64,000 nt of DNA. Origin: Leptobrachium leishanense (Eukaryota; Chordata; Amphibia; Anura; Megophryidae). Location: NCBI GenBank assembly GCA_009667805.1, contig CM019067.1, positions 161,157,049 through 161,221,048 of the forward strand, read 5' to 3'. The position numbers were made by a program, and so were the translations under genes. Under the pieces are notes generated by a model that searched no databases, was not told the DNA's origin, and saw nothing but the letters and a program-made list of their open reading frames with translations. Below, one piece after another: positions 33,956 through 45,599 of the stretch (position 1 is the first letter of the stretch; each line of letters starts with the position of its first letter).

Positions 33956-36375
33956 TAATTATTGTCCACTCTCCTGCTTACCTTTTGTGTTTCTGAAGCT
34001 GTTGCAAACTTACCAACTCTGGGCTATATTCCATAGCTATCGATCAGCTAACTACAGGAAACATTACACATAGCATCTCTTGTAGTCAGCTTACCGACAG
34101 GAAATGCCATTCCATTCGAGCCGCAAGCTGAGCTTGTGGCTTGAAAGTAGGGTTTCCCTGTGCAAGTTTAATGTACATTAACATATCCTATACTTATTAT
34201 GGGAGACCTTAATTTTCACTTCTGTTTGGAAGTGCAGGCTATTACAAAGTAACCTGCGCTTCCACCCATGAGATGCTATTTTACTGTGGAATAACGTCTC
34301 CTCAAAGCTCGTGTTAAGTAATTAAATCCCATACTCACATCTAATCCACGGTGATAAGGGCGGCGGAAACTGCTGCTTCTTCTCACCGGGAGCAGAGTGA
34401 GGTTGAGAACATATAGTTCCCAGTCTCCTTCTGTGATTGTTCCGCGGCGCTGCCCGATCTCGTGAGAAGGAGCTCACACAGAGCTTGTGGCTTGGACGCA
34501 AGGCTAGATGAAGTCCTATGGATTTCATGAGCCGATACACTCAGTGGAGCACTGTATCGCTGCCGGCCAGCTTTATGCTTTTCTCCGAGGGCTAGGCACT
34601 AATAAAGCGCTTACCCCAGAATAAGTTGGTAAATGGAGATGGTAGGAGCATCTGCAGGCACAGATTTTCCTGCTTACCATCTCCATTTTACCAACAACTA
34701 TGGAATAAGGCCCTCCATAGGCTTTAATGGCTCTGGGAAGTTTACAAAAGCACTGGTTAAGCTTACACAAAGGTTAGAATACAGCCCTATATATTGAAAG
34801 AGAATGGGATAAGGCAAACTGGTTGTCTCTTGTTCATAAACCTGTTTGTTAGAATACATTTTTTTTTTTTCCTGGTTGAGTGCAATGGTAATGGCATGTA
34901 GCAATATGTTGTATTTTCATATTAGACTTTCTTTTGTTAAGGATTGCAAAGATTGAAAAGTAGAAGATTTATGCTGTGTGATTGTGAGCAATGAGTAACA
35001 AAGTACATAAAATCAAAATAAAGTGTACACAGAAAGTTGTATCTAAACACACTTCCCTGGTTGTATAACAAAACCAAGTAATATAAGTTTATTTATTTAT
35101 TTCTTTTTTAATTTCACAAAAATATTGAATTTTGCATTTAATTTCACTTACCTGGCAGATCAATCTAGCATAACCATAACCATAAGAATTGCATTCTACT
35201 ACATCCCAAATTATAGCAATATCCTCAACAAAACCTCCAGATTTGTGAGAAGGTATTAAGTCATTTAATATACTGTATAAAACATTCATTCAAATCAACC
35301 ATGGACTGGTTTACTTGTCTCTTGTTTTTTTTTTTCCCTTTTAGTGATTAGCACATTTAAACAATAAATGTACAACTAATGCATACACTGAAATACGTTC
35401 ATAAGCAAACATGCGCATGAAAAACAAAGTTGTGTACGGTAAATGACATATATAGAATCCTTCTGCGTAACCTATGAATCAGTAGAAGTTTCCACAAGAG
35501 GCAAGAGGAACATACAAATCTTAATTGTTATTAATACATTAAATGAGTGTTTTAATTAACATAAAGATTACTACGTTTCAGTGGAACCATTGACATTAGT
35601 TGAGACACACGGGTCTATTCAAAGAAAGGTGACTCTCAGGAGAATGACTGGAGAAGTGAAAATTCTAGGTCAAAAGAGCCAAACCAGAAAAATTCTCCCA
35701 TTTATCTCACTTTCCAAATCAGCTATTTGGTAGATTGTTCTCTTCTCCTGCCAGTTCTCCTGATTTTCACCTTACAGTACAGTAGTTACAGTATTGACCT
35801 GCCATTTCTTTCCTATTTCTAGAATTTCATTCATGTTACAATTGGACCGTTTAAAACAGTATCTAAAAGATTAAAGTATGCAAAGTATGCACAAAGCCTA
35901 TGCAATGGAAAATGCGTTTGAAAACGTATTTAAATGCAGGTTTGAGATCAGATTTTCTTTAGGCTTAAAATTACTAGCTTTAACCATACCAACATATTAG
36001 AAATATGAATTTCTTAAAAAAAATCTAAGAAATTAAATATATTCTATTACTATGCACTGTGAATAAAAGGAAAAGAGGGAAACAATCAAACCTGATTTCC
36101 CTGCTTGTTAAACAAATAGTGACAAATTAATAACCTTTTACCAGTGTCACAAATAATAGTCAGCTAATTTTACTTATTCATAGGGTCACTTTAGCATTAA
36201 AATACCAGCATACATGTAGCTTCTCAGTAGGGATTAAAAATGATATATTATGTGTTATAAATATGTATGAATTAAGAGCTAATGAGATGTTTGGCTAGAG
36301 AAAAAAATAACTTTATCAGAACAAAGTCCAGTACATTTGGAAGAATAAACTACAAAATACACAAACACATAAACA
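33956..36375. other. mostly unassigned interval
   Basis: Contains a small hairpin with 20-bp arms (34625-34644 with 34675-34695) and one F2 foldback copy at 35612-35777. Nothing else is supported. No coding exon recognised. Confidence 0.4.
35612..35777. mobile_element. F2 foldback MITE copy
   Basis: Matches the F2 core seen at 27382-27557, including GAATGACTGGAGAAGTGAAA and CTCACTTTCCAAATC. The left end GGTCTATTCAAAG is mutated. Confidence 0.7.
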
Positions 36376-36464
36376 TACCATATTTTTCGCTCCATAAGAC
36401 GCACTTTTCTCCCCCAAAAAGTGGGGGGAAAAGTGGGTGCGTCTTATGGAGCGAATGCCCCATG

Positions 36465-36680
36465 ATATGCCTCAGCTCACCTGTCGCCGCCGCGTTAGGC
36501 TCCCTCTGAGCGTGCGTCCGGCAGCAGGAAGCTTGGGCGCTCGCCTGGGGGAGCCACGTGACCGCGATCTCGCGAGATCGCGGTCACGTGGCTCCCCCAG
36601 GCGAGTGCCCAAGCTTCCTGCCGCCGGACGCACGCTCAGAGGGAGCATAACGCGGCGGCGACAGGTGAGCTGAGGCATAT
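36465..36680. repeat. 216-bp spacerless palindrome
   Basis: The symmetry centre lies between 36572 and 36573, in GCGATCTCGCGAGATCGC. Arms match with only a few differences out to ATATGCCTCA (36465-36474) and TGAGGCATAT (36671-36680). GC-rich with many CpGs. Confidence 0.95.
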
Positions 36681-37258
36681 CCATGAGCTGCTGGGGCACA
36701 TCCATGAGCTGCTGGGGTACATCCATGAGCGAGCTGGGGCACATCCATGAGCGAGCTGGGGCACATCCATGAGCGAGCTGGGGCACATCCATGAGCGAGC
36801 TGGGGCAAATCCATGAGCGAGCTGGGGCATATCCATGTGCTGGGGCATTACCCATGTGCTAGGGCAATATCCATAAGTTGGGGGGCAAATCCATGTGCTG
36901 GGGCATATCCATGAGCTGGGGCATATCCATGAGCTGGGGGGCATATCCATAAGTTGGGGGGCAAATCCATGTGCTGGGGCATATCCATGTGCTGGGGCAT
37001 ATCCATAAACTGGGGGGCATATCCATAAGCTGGGGGACAGTATCCATGAGCTGGGGGTAGTATCCATGAGCTGGGGGACAGTATCCATGAGCTGGGGGGC
37101 AGTATCCATGAACTGGGGGCAGTATCCCTGAGCTGGGGGACAGTATCCATGAGCTGGGGGACAGTATCCATGAGCTGGGGGACAGTATCCATGAGCTGGG
37201 GGCAGTATCCATGAGCTGGGGCAGTATATCCATGAGAGGAGCTGGGGCAATATCCATT
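36681..37258. repeat. 21-25-bp minisatellite
   Basis: Units built on ATCCATGAGCTGGGG with variable linkers (GCAC, GGACAGT, GGCAT). The first unit overlaps the last bases of the palindrome arm (CATATCCATGAGCTG), so the array seems to have grown from the arm end. Confidence 0.93.
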
Positions 37259-37581
37259 ATTACACTATTTGATTTCAGAATATTTATTTTCCTGTTTTCC
37301 TCCTCTAAAAACTAGGTGCGTCTTATGGTCAGGTGCGTCTTATGGAGCGAAAAATACGGTAATTTCACCATTGGTTTTGGTTTTGATTTCTTCTTTGAAA
37401 ATACTTATTGACTGGCCTTAAATACGCCCAATAAAATAAAAATACAATAGTAATAATTATTCAGCAAGTCACCACCTGCTTCTCCTGAATAAAAATGTTA
37501 CTTTTTCAAAAATGTAGTATAAATTCGGCATCCTTACAAATAGGTGCATTCGCGTTAATATTTTGGTGTACGTTAACACTG

Positions 37582-38213
37582 GAGATGTGCTTTTCATTTT
37601 GAATAAAGATTTGGAAGAAATTTTCCTGATTCGCATTTCGGGAGTGCTTCTGAAATACGAATTGGTTCCGTTCGAAACAGTCCAAAACAGAACGAAAACA
37701 AAACTTTTCAGATTTTTTTACTGTTTAGAATTTGAGTATTTTTTTATATTTTGTTACAGAAATTTTTGAATTCCCAACTATTTTAAAATGACAAGGCTTT
37801 TTTCTTTGCCGAACGCAGCAGTTTTTTTTTCCCATTCAGTCTGGCTGTGATGAGCGGGTGCTGTCCTTGATGCTAAAACCTATTTCGGCACCAAGGATAG
37901 GTTTTTTTTTGCTCCAGAGCCTCGCGCTGCTATTGTCCTTGGTGCTGAAGCATATTTCAGCACCAAGGACAGTGGGAGTTACCTATCTTTTTTTTTAACC
38001 CTAAACTAAGTTAATAATTCATCCGTTTGTTTCATTTCTAAATAACAAATAAAAATGAAATAATGATTAATTACGAAATTACGAATTACTAATCTCCCAA
38101 AACATAACAAATCAATATGAATCACAGTAACATAACGAACACACCGAAACAAATGAAAAAAGGTAACAAAATTGATCCGAGACAAAACAAAACAAATTGT
38201 GCACATGTCTAAA
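37582..38213. mobile_element. possible hAT-like element with ATGTGC/GCACAT ends
   Basis: AGATGTGC near the left and GCACATGTCT at the right form short inverted repeats. The interior has TTTCGG/CGAA words like the MITE at 14518-15067. I could not fix a target duplication. Two GTCCTTG(A/G)TGCT blocks near 37862 and 37936 are local repeats. Confidence 0.4.
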
Positions 38214-38215
38214 TA

Positions 38216-38660
38216 CACATTCTGATTTAAATACTGGAGATAACAGAATGTGGCTAAATTAACCCCTTTGTGAATGAGTAACAGTTACCAATTTATCACA
38301 CACGACGACACATATACAAAACATTTCTGTTGTGTCAGATAGTGAGTGAAGATGATTTTTTTTCTTTCCAAATACCAAGGGGCCATTATTGTGTTAAGGT
38401 AGACTTATCAGAGTCCATAATCTGAAGGGGTGTATTTTTTTATGGCTATCCAATGAGATAATTCATCCCTTCACTCCAGGAAGCAATGTATTTTTGAAAA
38501 CTCACTTTTCAATAATTATAAAGTGAAGTTAGTCGCAATATGTAATTAATGCATGATTTACTGTAGTAGAACAATTTGGCAGGCATCACCATCTCTGGTC
38601 AAAAGGAGCTATTGCAACTGGGGCTCTGTGCTACAACAAATCAATATCTCTGTGTTACTT
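38216..38660. other. unassigned interval
   Basis: No feature supported. Confidence 0.4.
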
Positions 38661-39016
38661 TTAGGGAGTTATACTTTAACCACCGAATATGCCACCGAAT
38701 GGTGAATTTCACTGTTTGGTGCAATTCTGGGCCAATTTGTCTATTCACTAAACACTGGCAAATTGACAGCAAACTACAGTGCAATTTGCCACAGTTAACA
38801 GTAATTTGACGGCGTTCGGTGGCACAGAAATTGCCACACAGAGTACTATCGTGTCTTCTATTCACAGACCGCCAAACTGCACCGACATCTTGGATGTCAG
38901 CCAAGCCTCCAGGGTCTCCCCTGCCTACTGAAGTTATCGCACATGGGCGCAATGATGTCAGTTAGGGAATTAACCCCTAGCTGCCAGAGATTTGCTATAG
39001 AAATCCCTATGGTTAA

Positions 39017-40240
39017 CCCCTTAAGGACCTCTGACGTACCCTGTACGTCCTGTACTCGGGTCTCCCTTAGACCCGCGGACGTACAGGGTACGTCAGCGGC
39101 GCCTAATCCCCCTCCCGCCTGATACTCACCTCCCTCGCCGGATCCCACGGCGATCTGGCAGGGAGGAAGCCTGCCCATGTGATTTACATGGGCAGGCGAG
39201 GCTGATGACGTCGCCACGCTGCATGGTGACGTCATCAGCAGGCGTCCCCATGCTTTTCAATGGAGGGGAGGGGGGGCTCCTTCGGAGCCCTCTATCTCCC
39301 CAACCATTAAAGCTAGGGAGATGCCGTTTGCACCGCTGGAGAGGGGAGAGCCTCCCCTTTCCAGCGGTGTATGGCATTAACCATTTCGCCGCCGGATCAC
39401 GTTGCGGCGCCAATTGGCGCCAAAATGCGATTCAAACCTGGAGGGGGGCTGACATCTTGGATGTCAGCCAAGCCTCCAGGTCCCCCCCCACCCACTGACA
39501 ACCTCACCATATGTGTGAGGATGTCAGTGGGCCATTTAACCCTCTAGCTGCCATGTAGAGATAAGGGGATCCTAAGGATCCCTTTATCTCCCGATCCATG
39601 GCAGCTAGATGGTCATATTTGCCATCTGATTATGGCCTTTCAAATGATACCAAACATGACCAGGTTTGGTTTTATAAAAAAATAAATTAAATAAAAAAAA
39701 TAAAAAAAAAATAAAAAAAAAATTAAATAAAATAAAAAATGTTTTTTTTTTTTTAATTTTTTTTTGTCTGGGGGGAGTTTAATTAAATAGGACCTAGGCT
39801 GTCATCTAAAAATAAATAGCACAAAATGGTCAGAATGAGCGCAGCGCACATAGGTGAACTGTCTCAGCAGTGAAGGGGTTAAAAAGCAAACGCATCTAAA
39901 AATTGGGTATTTCTAGTCTCGGGACAAAATTTTAAACCTATTTAGCCGGGGTCGTTTTGGGTGGTTGTAGATTTTGGGGATTAAATTACAGAAAAGTGTG
40001 TTTTTACCATTTTTTTCCTCATATTTCATATTTTTTTTTATAGTAAATTATTCGATATGATGGAAATAATGGTATTTCTAGAAAGTCCATTTAATGGCGG
40101 GAAAAAGGGTGTATAATATGTGTGGGTTGAATAAACGAGTAAGAGGAAAATTTGACCTAAACACTAACAGCGCAGAAACGTAAAAACAGCAGCGGTCACT
40201 AAAAGACGGATTTGTGTAAAACCGCCCGGTCACTAAGGGG
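39017..40240. mobile_element. TTAA-flanked DNA transposon with hairpin array
   Basis: TTAA at 39013-39016 and 40241-40244. TIRs CCCCTTAAGGACC and the complement of GGTCACTAAGGGG match at 11 of 13 positions. Left half is a hairpin array, right half AT-rich. piggyBac-like by target and ends. No transposase. Confidence 0.88.
39031..39608. repeat. array of consecutive hairpins
   Basis: Hairpins at 39031-39096, 39169-39197, 39201-39239, about 39271-39292, 39331-39369, 39407-39420, 39438-39480, 39492-39530 and 39544-39608 (nested). Stem sequences differ from one another and mostly from those at 6221-6875. The GGATGTCAGCC and CTAGCTGCCA words are shared. Confidence 0.9.
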
Positions 40241-40508
40241 TTAAGATTGGGAGGTCCTTTGGACCCGTATATCTCTGAATTGGTGGCAGCTAGATTGTCA
40301 TGTTTAGTATCATTGAAAAGGTCAGAGCATGACCAGATTCATTGTAAAACGAAAAAGTTAAAACAATTTGTAAAGAAATTAAAAAATAAATACAAATATA
40401 TTTTTTTCTTTATTTATTTTAATGTAGCACTATTGTTCACTTTTCACTTTTATTGTGAACAATGATGCTGGACTATTTTTGCTATTTGCACAGATTGATT
40501 TCTTCTAA

Positions 40509-40563
40509 AAAGGATGAAAACTGATGAAGCCTGAGGGCGAAAGTGCGATTTTGTTTATCCTTT
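40509..40563 (+). ncRNA. hammerhead-ribozyme-like fold, type I geometry
   Basis: CTGATGA (40521-40527), an extra A, stem II GCC-TGAG-GGC (40529-40538) and GAAA (40539-40542). Stem III is AGT/ATT closed by GCG (40542-40550), with U as the nucleotide at the cleavage position (40551). Stem I is 40509-40518 with 40554-40563, 10 pairs including one G-U, after one A-U pair and one mismatch. All core nucleotides are present with correct order. Weak points are the short stem III, the inserted A and a UUU cleavage triplet. Confidence 0.5.
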
Positions 40564-40596
40564 ATTGATTTTTATCCATTTTTACCCATTTTGAGT

Positions 40597-41376
40597 TTTA
40601 ATGTGGATACGTGCAAGATAATGCACCTGGGGAGTAAAAACCCAAGGGCTGAATATAGAATATTTGATACAGTCCTAACCTCAACATCTGAGGAAAGGGA
40701 TTTAGGGGTTATTATTTCAGAGGATCTAAGGGTAAGTAGTCAATGTAATAGAGCAGCAGGAAATGCTAGCAGAATGCTTGGTTGTGTAGGGAGAGGTATT
40801 AGCAGTAGGAAAAGGGAAGTGCTCATGCCACTGTACAGAGCACTGGTGAGACCTCACTTGGAGTACTGTGTGCAGTACTGGAGACCGTATCTCCAGAAGG
40901 ATATGGACATCTTAGAGAGAGTTCAGAGAAGGGCTACTAAAATGGTGTACGGCTTGAAGGAGAAAAGTTACCAGGAAAGGCTTAATGATCTTAACATGTA
41001 TAGCTTGGAAAAAAGACGAGACAGAGGAGATATGATAGAAACATTTAAATACGTAAAGGGAATCCACAAGGTAGAGGAAGGGAGTATATTTAAAAGGAAA
41101 CAAAGTAGCAAAACAAGAGGACATAGTCTTAGATTAGAGGGGTAAAGGTTTAAAAGTAACATCAGGAAGCATTATTTTACTGAGAGGGTGGTGGATACAT
41201 GGAACAGTCTTCCAGTAGAAGTGGTAGAGGCCAAAACATGATTGAATTTAAGCAGGCATGGGATAGGCATAAGGCTATCCTAAACAAAAGATAAATCCAG
41301 GTAAAGTATCCATGTAATTGGGCAGACTAGATGGGCCGAAAGGTTCTTATCTGCTGACATTTTCTATGTTTCTATG
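40597..41376 (+). pseudogene. 5'-truncated CR1-type LINE, C-terminal fragment
   Basis: Starts after the catalytic FADD motif at FNVDTCKIMHLG (about 40597) and continues through the thumb and C-terminal region: ERDLGVIIS, ALVRPHLEYCVQYWRPY, VQRRATKM, SLEKRRDRGDMIETFKYVKG. A stop at 41143-41145 interrupts it, and more C-terminal sequence follows in the same frame. The 3' tail GGGCAGACTAGATGGGCC (41318-41335) and repeated TTTCTATG at the end are typical of this clade. It differs in sequence and tail from the CR1 at 19.4-26 kb, so it is another subfamily. Confidence 0.9.
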
Positions 41377-42394
41377 TTAATATTTTATATATTGAAGTTT
41401 ACTTGTTTATTAATAAATTTAAAAACCCTTGATAGACTTGCTGCTCTGCCTTTTTTCCAATACATTGGGCACGGAGCCCTTCCAATCTCCCCGGGACACC
41501 ATAAAGATCAAGATATAGGACCCCACGTTGAGAGAAGAAATACTACTGAAATATAAGTATTCCTAAGGCTATACTTGTTTTAATATATACTACACTGTCC
41601 TGTTTTTTGGTATTATATCATTTACATTAAGGGTTTTTACAGTGTTTTATCAAGAAGGTGCGCCTGGAAGTCCTTGTCTATCTTTTCATTTATATCGTGT
41701 TCTGAGGTTGTAAACACACGCCTTCTGGTTTACAGCACCGACTTATAAACAAGTGTACCCTAACAGTATTTTAATAAGAAAAGCGCCAGATTCACATCCC
41801 TCCTTCTTTCCAACAATGATGCTGCACTAACAAAAAAATTTTTTTTCCCTTTTAGCTAACATCACATATTTTCTCAGAAAAATACAGTAACGAGTTCCCA
41901 TTTAAATTTTTTTATAGCAAGGGTACCCCATAGAATATATAACCGTAAAGGCTTGGATGATAAAATGTGAAAAAATTATTTTTCACGCTGTAAATGATTG
42001 AAATTTTAATGGTATTTCATATTTTTTTGTTACAGCATTTTGGCAGGATGTGACGTATACATATAATATGTTATATTATGAATCTGCCAAATCTGCTGTA
42101 AAAAAAGGATATATAATTTGTTTGGGTTGTACAATCGAAAATTATTTCAAATTGCGTTTAAACATGATGAGCACAGAAAGCTAATTTTTACCAAAGCACA
42201 CAGATGTGAAATGGCTCAGCAGTGAAGGGATTGAAGACTGTCTATTCTTTTTATTTTCAGCAAAAAGCCTTTTTTATTTATTTTTTAGATAATTTTTTGT
42301 CTTTTGTATTTTTTTGATGGAATTTTTGTTTCCCAATTTTTTTAAAAGGGCGTTTTTTTTCATTCTGCAAGAGACCATTTTAATATTTTTTTAA

Positions 42395-42771
42395 TCCCTT
42401 CACTACCATCCGGTCCCCTGATGGAGATATCTCGATCTGCAGCCCATAAACAGATTAAATTAGTTTGCTGCTAATTAAATTCATTTGCTTTTGGGCTGCA
42501 GAAGATACCCCCAAAGTTTTAGCCCCCTAGGCATAATGCCCAGAGAGCTAAAACTGTAAAATTGGCAGATGAATGCCCTGAAAAAAAAAAAAAAGATCTA
42601 CAGCTCAAAGAGCTGTAGCTCAATTTGGCAGTAGATGGCACCATCTACTGGCCAAATAGGTTATTTACTGCAAGAACTATTTCTTACTGTATAATAAATT
42701 AAAAGTGATCTTACACACAACCACTGGTTTCTGACAATGGTTATGTGGAAAATCATTTGGTAGTGAAGGGA
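42395..42771. mobile_element. TTAA MITE with 14-bp perfect TIRs
   Basis: TCCCTTCACTACCA and its exact complement form the ends, between TTAA at 42391-42394 and 42772-42775. Inside is a hairpin GCAGTAGATGGCACCATCTACTGGC (about 42628-42652, shown in part) also present near 30903-30925. Confidence 0.9.
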
Positions 42772-43049
42772 TTAAAGGACCTTCTTTATTATATTTTAAT
42801 ATGTTTTTATTTGTTTAAACACCAATTACGAGAATACGAGAGCTATGTTTTTTTTGCAGTCTGGTAGAAGTTGCTGATGCCTATATAGTGTAGTTCAACA
42901 GTCATCGGCACAGTTGAACGGTTTTCACCGATAACTGCTTTGCGACTCCAATTTTGGCAAAATACAGTGAAATTGAGCTGAAGAATGGCAAAAATCAAAG
43001 CACTGAAATTGCACGTAGTTTCGGTGCTTTGTGAATAGACCCTTAAAAT

Positions 43050-44017
43050 ATTCACTTGTAAAAACTGTTGTAGCGCCTTTGATGTTATCAAGGAGGTGTT
43101 AAGCTTTGGAGGGACCTTATTGAGCTCTCGTTAGTTAAAAAGATATCAGAAGATAAAAGATTGGCAATATTCACTACTGATGGATTGTATTTAAGCAATA
43201 TGTGTTTGTGATTATTAAAACGTTCCTGTACATCATTTGTTAATTAATGGGGTTGCTCTTGAACACAAATGTTACCCCGGAATACTCTGCTATTGTACAA
43301 TTTAAAATGAGTAATTATTAAAAAAGTGACATATTCAAAGGGAAGGTAAATTCGAAAACCAGAGTAAGTACATCTGAAACAACAGAAAACATAATTCACA
43401 GTGTAACACTGTTATAAATAATAGTCCATATGCGCCTCATAGGACCTCATTCTTCATGTAAAGTAAATATATAATAATGTGTTATAAAACATCTTAATAC
43501 AAACAGGAACTTGTTATAAGATTTCAAATGTCAATCCACCATATTAAAGCTCAATTGGGAATTTGCGCATTAAGGAGCAGCGTGATATCTGACTGAAACA
43601 GTTGACAGGTTTAAAAGCCAACCTTTAAGCAACTACTACTCCATGCTCTGGATATGTTTTTATTTTTCCGAGAAGTGAAATAGCAGTATCCAACTGTGCT
43701 TAGTTTTCCATAAACAAAGAAATGTGTATCACTGTTTAGGTTCTAAAAGATGCGAAGAATAAAACAACTGATGCTTTAAGAAAAGAATAGCGGTGTACGT
43801 TACTGCACAAACAAGGTAAAAAATAATTATGTATGCTCGTTTAAGCTTGACCGAGTTGATACACAGAGCTTATTTTACAATTTATATCATTTTTCAAGGC
43901 ACGTTGGAGGCAGTGGGCTACATTAACCAACAGCCTCCAGGAATCAGATGAGCTTCAGAGGTGGGAACAAGTAAAGTTTGATAAATCTCAAATTCTAGTG
44001 CAATTAGAAAAGCTTTC
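43050..44017. other. unassigned interval
   Basis: No TIR, tandem array or coding similarity. Confidence 0.4.
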
Positions 44018-44025
44018 ATTCAGAA

Positions 44026-44194
44026 CAATGCTTCTCAAACCTGTCCTCAGGACCCACTGACATGCCAGGTTTGCGAGACAACTGAAGCACAGCACATGTG
44101 ATATAATTTGCTGCTCAGTGATTGCAGGATTCAGTCTGTATTTCCCCAAGGTGATCTGTAAAATCTAACCTGAGGACAGGTTTGGGAAACACTG
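44026..44194. mobile_element. 169-bp hAT MITE
   Basis: Ends CAATGCTTCTCAAACCTGTC and the complement of GACAGGTTTGGGAAACACTG are inverted repeats. The 8-bp duplication is ATTCAGAA (44018-44025) and ATTTAGAA (44195-44202), 7 of 8. Confidence 0.88.
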
Positions 44195-44202
44195 ATTTAG
44201 AA

Positions 44203-44661
44203 GATGCATGTTATGTTGTTGGGTAAGCCCACTACTATGAAATGTTGACGTCACACAGCAATTGGAGGGTATTGGATTAAAGCAAATAAGCACTGCAGTA
44301 ATGCAAGCTTATCTCTCACATTTCAAGTGGGATTCACCAGTATTCATGCACTTTGTAATATAATACTTAGGTACAGAGCATAAGGACCACATTTCCATAT
44401 ATTGCTTTGAAGTTGAGTGGTCCTATCATATTTAAGTTCACACTTTTTATGGTGTGCAGCACCACTTCTAGTTAATACATGTTCCAGGATTGCCTCTCAA
44501 ACACATATACAGTTCTCCAGTATCCCTTGCTCACTCACCAGTGAGGAATGATAAAATGATTAGCATTAATAATTACACTGCTGGTGTAGCAGCAATTCAT
44601 TCAATAGATGCACAAAGATGCTCAATCTTTATTGAGCAAAGAACACAGAAGCAAATACACA
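44203..44661. other. unassigned interval
   Basis: No feature supported. Confidence 0.4.
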
Positions 44662-44851
44662 TTGAGAGTTATTCAGAGAGCGGTAAAAACCTGCAGAATG
44701 ACTGGAGAAGTGAAAATTATTGGTCAAAATAGCCAAACCAGAAAAATTCTCCCATTTATCTCACTTTCCAAATTGGCTATTTTGCCCTAGAATTTTCTCT
44801 TCTACAGTCATTCTTCTGGCTTTCACCTCTCTCTGAATAACCCTGATAGTT
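44662..44851. mobile_element. F2 foldback MITE copy
   Basis: Ends GAGTTATTCAGAGAGCGGT and the complement-like CTCTCTGAATAACCCTG. The interior is palindromic around AAATTCTCCCATTTATCTCA. Matches the cluster at 27382-28330. Confidence 0.82.
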
Positions 44852-45599
44852 AAACAAATCAGCTCAAAATAGAGTATCAGTCCATTGATGCCAATACAGC
44901 ACACATGGGAACAACAATTCACACTGCCTACATACCAAATAACTGCACTAAAGGAGGGTACAACCAAGATATCAATCTCATAATAGATTTAAATATGTGG
45001 CTATATGATAAATTCACAAAAGTGTAATAAAGCACATGTGGGCAAAAGGTGACTGTTAAAATACAGAAAGAAGCATTGCGGGTGAGCCGTTCCCTTAACC
45101 ACCCCTCCTTTTTTGTTTAATTTATTTATTTATTCTTCGCTCTCTCGTGATTCTTCTATTCCCAGTCTTTCCCTTTTCCCCCTTTCTCTCACTTACCCCT
45201 CTTTTTTATTTCTGTTCCCCTTTACACTTCCCCTTGTCCTCCTCAGTATTTCCCAAGGGCCTTTCCTCACTTCTAGTTACTTTGATTCCTGTATTGGCCT
45301 GCACTTCTCTCCTCTTTAAGAGGATAGGTCTCTGCCTGGTTCCGGGACTGCCCAGAATGCTATTTGTCTGTGTCCATCCTGGGATAAGCTGACCAGATTT
45401 TTTAAATGAATTCCGGGGACATTTTATTTTCTTGTCAAATGGTAAAAAACTATTATATTAGCATATTTTCCTCAAATTCTATATGCAGTGTATTTGGTAT
45501 GTGCGGTATAAGGGATGACTGTATGATATGTATACATGTTATTTCTCACATTTCGTCCATGAGAAAAAAAAACTTCTTAGAATTTTTTGGAATATGAAA
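44852..45599. other. unassigned interval
   Basis: A pyrimidine-rich stretch at 45100-45260 is the only marked feature. No gene supported. Confidence 0.4.

Larger units (their letters stand above)
36378..37359. mobile_element. TIR element with palindrome and minisatellite
   Basis: Ends CCATATTTTTCGCTCCATAA and the complement TTATGGAGCGAAAAATACGG are inverted repeats continuing into GACGCAC. TA occurs on each side (36376-36377, 37360-37361). A TA target would suggest Tc1/mariner, but I do not assign a superfamily from two bases. The interior is a 216-bp palindrome followed by a 21-25-bp minisatellite, with no transposase. Confidence 0.8.
40471..41811 (+). mobile_element. retroposed unit with 13-bp TSD, carrying a hammerhead-like fold
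   Basis: AACAATGATGCTG is duplicated perfectly at 40458-40470 and 41812-41824. The uninterrupted sequence is preserved, inverted, in the related element near 6043-6056. Without the CR1 insertion (about 40597-41376) the unit is about 560 bp. The long duplication suggests a retroposon (SINE, Penelope-like or retrozyme-like) and not a cut-and-paste transposon. Its family is not recognised. Confidence 0.7.
38870..42231. mobile_element. TTAA-type element (reverse orientation), outer shell of insertions
   Basis: The right end GCTCAGCAGTGAAGGGATTGAA (42213-42234) and interior GAACAATGATGCTGC match, reverse-complemented, the element at 5630-6883. The left part, with the GACATCTTGGATGTC hairpin (38884-38898), corresponds to its hairpin end. 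The terminal TTAA has become TTGA on the right. Split by 39017-40240 and by 40471-41811. Confidence 0.5.
38661..43045. mobile_element. possible outer F1-like element holding the nested stack
   Basis: Left sequence AGGGAGTTATACTTTAACC and right sequence TTTCGGTGCTTTGTGAATAG (about 43018-43040) look like diverged F1 ends. CACCGAA-type words lie inside both. Everything between is younger insertions. The boundaries are tentative. Confidence 0.35.

Noticed and set aside
36472..37257. Minus-strand open frames with HGYCPPA-like repeats
   Set aside because: Produced by the 21-25-bp minisatellite and the palindrome. No start context or domain supports a gene.
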